From the NCBI GenBank assembly GCA_002914845.1, contig JXTC01000002.1, positions 1,728,862 through 1,792,861 on the forward strand: 64,000 nt of DNA. Reading direction: 5' to 3'. Shown piece by piece: positions 55,791 through 64,000 of this stretch (position 1 is its first letter; each line of letters starts with the position of its first letter). The notes beneath the pieces were generated by a model. The model had not been told where the DNA came from. It worked only from the letters and a program-made list of their open reading frames with translations, and did not search any database. A program made the position numbers and the translations under genes. Source of the stretch: Trema orientale (taxonomy: Eukaryota > Streptophyta > Magnoliopsida > Rosales > Cannabaceae).

Positions 55791-58700
55791 TTTTTATTCT
55801 TAGGTTTGCCTTCTAGGTCCTCCTTTTTATATATGAAAATAAAAATTGAAATTGTCATCTAATATCTCCCCATATTTTCTTTGTAGTGGAATAAATTGTG
55901 TTTTTTCCTCTTCTAAAATAAATAAATGAATAAATACATGAATTGGTTCAAACACTTTGTCAACTTTGTCATTTTTAACTTAGACTTCACTATGATAGCC
56001 AAATTTGTGGGTTTTTATTTTTTTAAAAAATAAAATTCACCTTGATGAATAAGCTTTAAGCTTGGATTCAGTGTCTTGAAAGGTTCGATATAAATTGGGC
56101 TGCTTTCAATTAAATTTTAATGAAACATCAAAGGACTATTTACGAAAATATTATTTACCCTATTAAGATTACCTTCCTTTTTCTCAAGTCTTTTTTGAAA
56201 AGAGATTAAAGTCCTCTTTTGAGTCTTATCCCACTCCTTACGCCACATATGACAAAGAAAGCCCAAATTAGAAGGGAAAACTTATAAATAGAAGCTAAAA
56301 ATAAAAAACCCCAATGATATCTATCTCTATTCCCAAATTCCAAAGCATGAATAGCATGTTTATTTTGCTATAACCTACTCTTCATGATTGCCAATGAGGG
56401 TATGCTGAAACTATAAAAATAATTATATTATAATAAATTGGATCATTTATGGACATAAGATACAAATTTTAAAGATGGGGTCTTGAGAATAGGATGCTCA
56501 AGCAACACCATTTAAAAATAATGATTAGTGGGTTTTTGCTTGTGATTAGGACTGTATTAATTAATAATATATTAACATATAGTTGAAGTGGATGGACTAG
56601 GAGACCCGTCCCAAGTAGGCTGTAGCCGTGTTGAAGTGGTTGGCCCGTAAAGGGGCTTTCATTTTCAATCTCAGGACGAGGATTGTCTTTTTCCCATTTC
56701 ACCAACCAAATTAGAAGAAAGAATCAATTGAACTACCTAAACGCAAAAATATTGATCACATTAAGAAAAAAAAAAAGAAAAGAAAACACTCTAACTCAAG
56801 ACTTCCATGTTTCTAAATTAATAATATTAGGTCATGGAAGTTCAGAGATTGTTTGCGACTCTTGTTCAATCTCTTTTCAAATGTTCTTGGATATACTTTA
56901 TTCGAATATTTGCATGAAAATGAGACTTCAGAATGCGTCTTGTGTTTATGGGGCCTAACAAATTTGGTTTGGGCACCATTTACTTAAGGGAAATAACATT
57001 GTTTTGTTCCCTTTTGTTGACAATTTAGGATACTGAAAATAAATAATCTATGAAGTGTGCAAAACACCTTAACCCGTTTTAAGATTATTATTATTATTAT
57101 TGTTATTATTTGCTAGAAAAGGGTGAGAGTAGTCCAATTTGACGACTGAGATTTCCTTTAATAATTTAATATCTTTGGGAATTGGAATTTTACATTTGCC
57201 AGTTTTGTACCTTCCTTTCCTTAGAAGATTTATTTACTTATTTTTTTAAAAAAAATAAAGAAAACAAAAAAGAAAAGCAAAAGTGGAAACATTTATGCAA
57301 AAATTACCGGTAAGAGTCTAATAGATGATCCACAATAGCATAATGCAACAATAAAACAGAATCTTCTCAGTTGGACTAGCACTACTTTGATTGACACTTG
57401 AGATGATAGTCTTCTGGGTAATGAAACCGTCCTCTAAATTCTATTGATAACACTATAATTAAGCCACTGATGTAGTTTCCAGTATGCTTATTTTATATTG
57501 CCTATATCTAACAATATATCCCCATTTTAAACATTTAACTAAAAACAAAAACAAAATCAAATAAAACCAAGAAAAATAGAAATATCCAATAAAATAATTA
57601 GGCAAATAACATCCTTGTTTGGTGGAAATACACTCAAAGGATAGAGAATATCTAACTACTACATCAAAATCAAATGAAGAATATAATAATAATTCCTTAT
57701 TCATCTGGCTTTTAACAAATTTGGTAGAGCTTCTAGACCAATTCCAAAGAACCCCTCTTCCCAATTTTTCTTTTAAAGTATTGTTTAATGCAGAAAGTGG
57801 AGGGTCATATGATTAGTGAAAACCCTAAAATTATATTAATTTAAGAAATTTGTTTGATGGAAACCAAACAAAATTGAAGATATTATTTTCCCAGATCACC
57901 TAACCAATTATTGTGTTGTGGTGAACAGCTACAAAAACACTTCAAGGCCTTGGATTTGTTCCCTTAAGCCAAATAAACCCATTCCCCACTTCAACAACCT
58001 CAGAAGAAGTGGACCATTTATCAACTATTACTTATGCAAGAGAAGCTGCTAACTTTTGTTCTTTGAGAATATATTTTGTTTAATTAATGTATAGTTTGCA
58101 AATATATGAATTGAATATTATATACCTGACTAAGAGAAAGGGGGGGAAAAGCAACCTTGGAAAAAGATAAAGTCACTCAATAATGTGATTACTGGGACTT
58201 AATTGATTTTCTCATTATATAATATAGTTTGAGAGTTAAGACTTTGAATCTTGCAATTCAGTCCTTCAACTAATCTATCTTTGGCATATTCTTCAATTCT
58301 GCCTAACCAAAGTCAATGCCATGGTATGTAACCTGAACTAATCAAAGAAAATCTAATGACACAATATGAAAACACTAGACTAGAGTTATTATTATTATTA
58401 TTATTATTTCAAAAACAAAGGGCTAGAGAGATATATATATAACAATTATGTTAGTTTTTTGAGTGATTTTGATCCTAATCTACAGCCAAACTTTGACCCA
58501 TTCAATTGACAATGTGAATCCGGGGACAATCACAGATTTGACTATCTTCTGAAGAGAGCTCAATTGCTAGGAATTTGCTCCAATAAACTGGTTATGGAAC
58601 AGTGTTGACCAAATTAAGTTAATGTCATATTAATAAAATGCACACACGTATTATTAAAATGCACACACATTGTACTAGGTACATTTCTTTGGATCGTAAT

Positions 58701-59238
58701 TTAAAACCCTATGGTGCTGAGATAAAGCTTGCCCAATGTTCTGGGGACAAAGATTAAGGGCGCCCAAGACCAGAATACACAAAAATTAAAAGTAAAGCAA
58801 AGCTTCATTAATGGCAAAGCATTAAACTCCACATGTTCAAATTTATAGCTGAGCTTATAAATTGTAACCTATCACATGGGATAGATTTCTTTTCAAATTA
58901 TGGGTTCCGTATGCTCTTCACAAATTTAAAATCTATTCATGAATTTCATTTTAATAAATGTGTGTTTTTTTCTTATTTTTATAGCTAAATGAAGTAATAT
59001 ATGTATTTTTACACTTGGTATATCTACATACATACCAAACTTTAGTTTATAAATTGAGTGCATTAGCTTTTATACTAGCTACATTATATATTATATTTAG
59101 TATATACATTAATATACTGGTCAGTTTACTACAATATTTGAACAGCAAATATTTATTTAAAATGAGCCTAAACTTTAGTTATTTTGCTATAATACCCTTA
59201 TATTTTTTGTTCTAGGCTATTTATACTCTCAATTTTAT
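55791..59238. other. Intergenic, no gene recognised
   Basis: AT-rich with trinucleotide TTA tracts at about 57087-57111 and 58387-58408. A less AT-rich patch at 56580-56690 (GGAGACCCGTCCCAAGTAGGC..) resembles no feature I can name. At about 58640-58670 AAAATGCACACAC is duplicated. The stretch 58975-59210 has phrases like those of the MITE family at 336-626 (ATAGCTAAATG, TTTTTACACTTGGTATAT), possibly a worn copy. Confidence 0.4.
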
Positions 59239-59417
59239 ATAGCTAACTGGGGCTAGCTCAGTTGGTCCAAGACTTGAGGGATGTGTGTGTGAGTTTCTTT
59301 TTTTTGGGGGGAGATCAGGAGTTCAAGCTTTGGTAGTGTGTGTGTATTATTTTTCTTTAAATTTGTAGTAAATGATGGTCATTAGTTAAGCCACACTTTT
59401 TTTTTTAAAAAAAAAAA
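59239..59417 (+). mobile_element. tRNA-derived SINE, copy 2
   Basis: GGGGCTAGCTCAGTTGGTCC is the A-box head and CAGGAGTTCAAGCTTTGG the B box. A T-rich then A-rich tail ends at the duplication. Both flanks carry the exact 14-bp ACTCTCAATTTTAT (59225-59238 and 59418-59431). It shares the head, the GTGTGTGAGT segment and the B box with the copy at 48455. Confidence 0.92.
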
Positions 59418-59696
59418 ACTCTCAATTTTATGTAAGCGTCATTCAGAACAATTTTAATAAGAAACCGTAGCCTTATATCCTTCTTCTTCAATTGAATTTA
59501 TGATGTTGCAAGTCCTTAAAGCTAGAGTGCTCTCGCTTTCCCACGAGGTACTTCATAGATAGCAGTTTGAAAGAAAATTATCAGTTTTATAACAGTTTTT
59601 GTCTAGAAGAAACTGCTATAAAACTAATACCAATCTCCAAAGTGCCGCTCTAGCTAATATCCTCCCTTTTTTTTGGGGGAAAAAGGTACACCCAAC

Positions 59697-60165
59697 ATTA
59701 CTTTTTAAAAAATAATACCAAAATATGATATTTTTAAAATAATTATTTTTTTGTACGACATTCAGCAGCATTTTTCTGGATATTTTGTTTACAAGAAACT
59801 TCTTCTTTTTTTTTTTTTCCCTAGAAACCAAAAACCAAATTGGTTTCTAAACAAAGAAACCAGATAAACTAGTAATCATTAAATAGAGAAACTAATAACC
59901 AGATCCTAAAGAAACCAATATGTTTACTGGAAACCAGAAAACTAATATTATTATTGAATATTAGAGAAAATGTTACTTAAAATTAATTTGGTTACTGGAA
60001 ACCATAAACCAATTTAGTTTCTAAAAACAGAGAAATTAATTTAGTTATTAGAAACTAATTTAGTTTCTTGTAACTAAAATATTTAGAAAAATACCACTAA
60101 ATGTTTTACGTAAAAATAATTGTTTTGGGAATGTCGTATTTGTGGTATTATTTTTGAAAACTTAG
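59697..60165. mobile_element. Fold-back element with long inverted ends
   Basis: The left arm AAAAATAATACCAAAATATG.. (to about 59785, including GTACGACATTCAG and TTTTTCTGGATATTTTG) is matched in inverse order by the right arm from about 60078 to 60165 (AAATATTTAGAAAAATACC.., GGGAATGTCGTATTTG, TGGTATTATTTTTG). The interior repeats short GAAAC[CT]AATTTAGTTTCT-like dyads. No coding capacity. A MULE-type MITE is possible. Confidence 0.6.
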
Positions 60166-60179
60166 GTGTAAGGGGGTCC

Positions 60180-60655
60180 AAATATTTTTTTTTTGCATGG
60201 GAAAAGTTTATAAAAACCCGTTTTCAAAATCATATTTCCATAAATACCTCTTTTTTATTTTTATTTCATAAATACCCATTTTTGGAGAAATATAGATCAC
60301 CACTATTTTACACATGAAATTTATATCGTGGTATACATTTCATGCATTAAGTGTATACCGTGGTCTATATTTTATGAATAAAAATTACACTAAAAATTAG
60401 CACATATTTTAAAATGTATACCGTATGTCAAATTTATAATAAAAAATGTAAACTGTGATAAATATTTACATTGTAAATGTATACTGTTCATATTTTATAC
60501 ATGAAATGTGTACCTCATGGGTAAAATTTACATTCTAAATGTGGACCACTCATATTTTACATAATATGACTACAAAAATGGGTATTTTTGAAAGAAAAAT
60601 TATAAACAGGTATTTATGAAAATAAGTTTTAAAAACGGATACTAGGCGTAAATTT
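60180..60655. mobile_element. Second fold-back element, adjacent to the first
   Basis: The left arm (about 60205-60260: GTTTATAAAAACCCGTTTTC, CATAAATACC) and the right arm (about 60605-60655: AGGTATTTATGAAAATAAG, AAAAACGGATACTAG) are inverted repeats. The interior repeats GTATAC[AC].T.T and CATGAAATGTATACCGTG.. phrases. No coding capacity. Confidence 0.6.
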
Positions 60656-63047
60656 CTCTTTTTGCACCAACTCAATAATTGGGCTTTTATTCCTTTTGTT
60701 GATCAACAATTGGGCTTTCTTCACAGCTGGCACTACAAGCTACTAGGGACCGGCCACCGAACCAATTGGGCCAAACTTTGTTCAAACTCTGCCTCGTCTC
60801 TTTTAGCCACCCAAACTGAATCCCAAGCCCATTATCTAGTACGGCGGGGCTTAGCTAGAATTCTTCCACAGAAGTTGACATAAGTCTAAATACTTGTTAA
60901 CTATTGTGAGCTTATCCAATGATTGATGTTGTAACTTACTTGAATTGGTGGCAAACCAGTATCCAAACCAATAAAATTAAAGAAAGAGAGAGAGAAATAT
61001 AGATTGAAAAAAGTGTTAAAAAGGAGATTTGATAAGCATCAAAGATTCATTAAAGAGATAGAGCAAACAAAGAGGCTTCCATGCGTCCATAAAAAAAAAA
61101 TTAATTTCTTCTGATTAATGATATATAATGAGAAAACATAAAAAGTAAAAATTATATATCTATATCTATGTATATAAAGATGTGGACCCCGCCTAATAGA
61201 GGTTTGGATATGATTAAATGCATCACATGTTTGTCCAAAGTTGCATAATGAAATACACCCACCCAAACCCTTTTAATTTCCCATCATGTAAAGTCTCAAG
61301 CATGACCCCTTCGAGCTTTTAATATCTGTTGGGCCCCACTTCCTATGAGAGTGACACATAGACAATAGAGACAGATTTTCTAATATCAATACTATATATT
61401 GCCAACGAAATGTTTGGCTTTCTATTTGTTAGAGATGACTTTGGTGGCTGACAGAATATTTAAGTCAAAAAACTTCAACTATATAAAAATTCCATACCAT
61501 TCTTTTACTGGAAACTTTTCATCGCAATCCGTTATTTCAGTCCAATAATACTTACATTTAATCATATTTGTTACATTAATTCATCCAAAAATTTATAATC
61601 TATACTCATATTACTTTCTTCTACGTGTGAACTTGGACTAAATAAATCACAACATATGAACCGATTCAAACAAAGGAGAAACTGTATTAAAAAAAAAAAA
61701 AAAAAAACCTGAAGCTAAAGAATTTCTAAAATATCATATCCACTAATACTAAGTGATTTGTGCTATGTTACATGACGGTGTTTCCGGATGGTAAATGAAT
61801 ACAAGCAACTGATCTCCGGTACAGCGAGGCTTGACATCAATCATGTTCCAATATTTAGATTTTAGTAAGGCGCTTGTTCTCTCAGTTAAGAAATTTTGGG
61901 TTTGAGTCATTACCGTTGCGGTTCGGAAGTTCATCACCCATGTTATAAGTATATGCCACCCTCTCTGATCCTATAACTCTTTTTTTTCCCTTTTTATTTC
62001 AGCAATAAAAATAGAGGATCTATAATGAAAATGCTAAAAAGTATATTATACACATTAGCTTATGTGGCAGGTGGATATAAATATCATGACAAAGACATAC
62101 GAATTAAGCTGATCTAGTTTATAATATTGTTTATATGTTTGATTATACAATTTGCAATGTAATTTTAGCAATGTTGTCTAGATTGATAGTTAAGTGTTGA
62201 TCTATTCTGGACTAGGTTTTTTATTTTTTTTAAATAATAATTTTCCGGCAAAAAAAGTAGGGCTTGATCAAGCAGGGCCTTTTCCATTTCTCGTATTACA
62301 TTGTCAATCAACCCAAAAAGAAGAAAAGATAAAAAAGAAAGAAAGAGGTACTAGGTTGGGGTTTGAGCAAAGCAAAATTCTCTATTAAAGCTGAAGCTAA
62401 TCCCACTAATTGCTCATTGTCTGGCCAAAACTGTAAAATTCTCAAGAGATGTTGCTTCTGAAAGCTACTCCACTTGTATGTATGTGCATGAAAAATCAAA
62501 CCCCCCAAGGGGGAAAAAAAAATGAAAAAAGAAGATAGAACTTGTTTTTATTATATGCCTAATATTCTTTATCTCCCTGTAGTTTTTTGGACCAGCTGGT
62601 GTGTATTGATCTATCTAGTCACGAGTGAGTTAGAGAAAGGTCGAAATCTCGCCTTCAATTTCTCATCCAACTTTTGAAAAAAAAAAAAAAAATGAAAATA
62701 ATATATTGTTCTTTTCACCAATGTGGTCTACAGCTCGTCCTTAATGTTGCAAGTTTCAATTTTGTGTCATGGATATACAATTGAAAAGCATTAGATAAAA
62801 AGGGAAAGGAAATAGGTTTATCACGTTTTCTTTCTTTCCCTCAATAATGTTTCTTTGCTCTTTCATGAAGCAACTTATTTTTATTATAAATTTATGATGA
62901 CATTGATCTTTATTGACTTTCTTTGTTTAAAAAAAATGTTTTCCAAGTCCCAATTAACTGAATATTCTGGGTCCACCTTTTGGCTTTTATTACGATCCAT
63001 TTCCACGTAAAATTTTGTAGATTAAAAAACTAACTTTTTTTTTTTTA
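60656..63047. other. Intergenic, no gene recognised
   Basis: Mixed AT-rich sequence with A runs (61688-61706, 62675-62690). At about 62585-62690 a GGTCGAAATCTC B-box-like motif before an A tail suggests another worn SINE, without a visible target duplication. The ORF at 60662-60883 has no recognisable domain. Confidence 0.35.
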
Positions 63048-63262
63048 GCGCGTCTACAGTAAGGCGCCCCTATGTAAGGCCCTGTCTATTCACCGTTGGA
63101 TGGCCCTGTCTATTCACCGTTGGATGGCCCTGTCTATTCACCGTTGGATGGGAATCTGTATATAAATAGATTTTCCACAGATTCCCGTTATTCCTTACAG
63201 ATTCCCATCCAACGATAATTAAGGCATGACCCTACGTAGGGACGCCTCTACCGTAGCCATCC
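63048..63262. mobile_element. Small MITE with an internal triplicated 24-mer
   Basis: The left end GTCTACAGTAAGGCGCCCC and the reversed right end GGCTACGGTAGAGGCGTCCC are imperfect inverted repeats, and CGTTGGATGGGAATCTGT recurs inverted inside (about 63140-63157 and 63198-63215). In the left arm a 24-bp unit, GGCCCTGTCTATTCACCG.., occurs three times without change at 63078-63101, 63102-63125 and 63126-63149. Confidence 0.75.
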
Positions 63263-64000
63263 CTTTTTTGTTTTTATATTTCTGAAAAAAAAAATAAAAG
63301 ACGAAAGCGAATTACATATGATGCATAGTACGATGCCATTTTCTACCTCGGTCAAACTTTTTAGGTTTCGATTGCTTCAGCTCATTTTTTTCTATACATT
63401 AATTTTTACGATCACACATGTTTGTTTGTTTGTTTTTTTAATTATTTTTTTTGGTCAATTGAACAGAAAATTTGACATTATATTATTAGTTTAGCATGGA
63501 GTTCTCTTTATATCTTATTCTATTTTGTTTTAAACTTTTTAAAACCTTTAAAGGCCAATGGTTGAGAGGCTCACCAAGCCAAACCTGAAGAGATAGGTCA
63601 CGGGTATGAATCACACGTCTCCAAATAAGTGTTTTAAAAAAAAAAGAAAAAAAAGAAAAAAAGAAAAAAAAAAAAGAGCTAGACTGGTCGCTATAGTCAC
63701 GGGTCCAAATTAATCCTTTGCTTAATTATTTCACATGCAAATTTTTTACAATAAAGTGATCAACTAAACTTTATTGTCACGTTATCCATTCGTAAATTTA
63801 TATACGTACAGAGGTTCTCCACTACTAGTCTATTTTTAAGGAAAATGTAGCGATCAAACAAAAGTGCATCCATCCACGTTGGCTTTACTTTAAAACATGT
63901 ATTATCGTTTAGATGATTAACATATATTAAATCTGTGTATTATTACTTTTTTTTTAACAAAGAAAATTTTACAAGAAAAAAGGGTCACTTCTTGTATGGT
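63263..64000. other. AT-rich end of the window, with a possible SINE relic
   Basis: At 63552-63676 a head GGCCAATGGTTGAGAGGCTC, a B-box-like GGTATGAATCAC and a long A-rich tail (63634-63676) fit a tRNA-derived retroposon; no target duplication was seen. Nothing else was recognised. Confidence 0.35.

Noticed and set aside
60662-60883. 73-codon plus-strand frame
   Set aside because: No recognisable domain, no leader or splice context; the less AT-rich composition alone is not enough.

Overview
This is nuclear DNA from a flowering plant, most probably a core eudicot. The sequence is AT-rich, the genes have many short exons with GT..AG introns, and there is a plant nuclear-type tRNA-Trp, dense LTR retrotransposons, MITEs and SINEs, and an assembly gap (284 N at 35359-35642). 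The recognisable proteins are plant families: a plastid MinE, a group I WRKY factor, an RRG/DUF155 protein, an EDR2-like DUF1336 protein and an isopentenyl phosphate kinase. The species cannot be named from the sequence alone.

Layout, left to right. 43-758 is a Tourist-type MITE holding a second MITE. 1034-2892 (+) is a DUF538 gene. 3361-6581 (-) is a mitochondrial RRG-like DUF155 gene, convergent with it. 6952-7672 is a hAT-like element. 8628-10054 (+) is MinE. 10910-10981 (-) is tRNA-Trp(CCA). From 11.4 to 22.3 kb no intact gene was seen: an LTR-like element, a degenerate orphan coding stretch with internal repeats, a copia element reduced to gag between two LTRs (15042-17332), a 1.7-kb field of GGTCAA..TTGACC palindromes around a Ulp1-protease exon relic (19.4-21.1 kb), and a second Tourist copy. 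22872-24591 (+) is eIF5A. 25481-34792 (-) is isopentenyl phosphate kinase in 12 exons; its sixth intron carries a 5.3-kb decayed copia element in the opposite orientation. After the gap come a hAT-like element with two further elements nested in it (37979-41011) and a long-TIR element carrying a piece of a GDP-mannose pyrophosphorylase gene (41397-42819). 43406-46423 (+) is WRKY. 49830-52334 (-) is the EDR2-like gene. 52.5-64 kb shows no supported protein gene, only SINEs, hairpin MITEs and microsatellites.

The genes do not form a pathway; they are independent housekeeping or regulatory plant genes: organelle division (MinE), mitochondrial function (RRG), translation (eIF5A), isoprenoid precursor salvage (IPK), and stress or defence regulation (WRKY, EDR2-like). 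All splice models were read by eye from frame continuity, splice consensus and family resemblance; each listed exon chain keeps one open frame. The strongest unusual signals are the palindrome field with the Ulp1 relic, the gene-capturing long-TIR element, the retrotransposon inside the IPK intron, and a small hairpin whose stem differs but stays paired in two diverged repeat elements.
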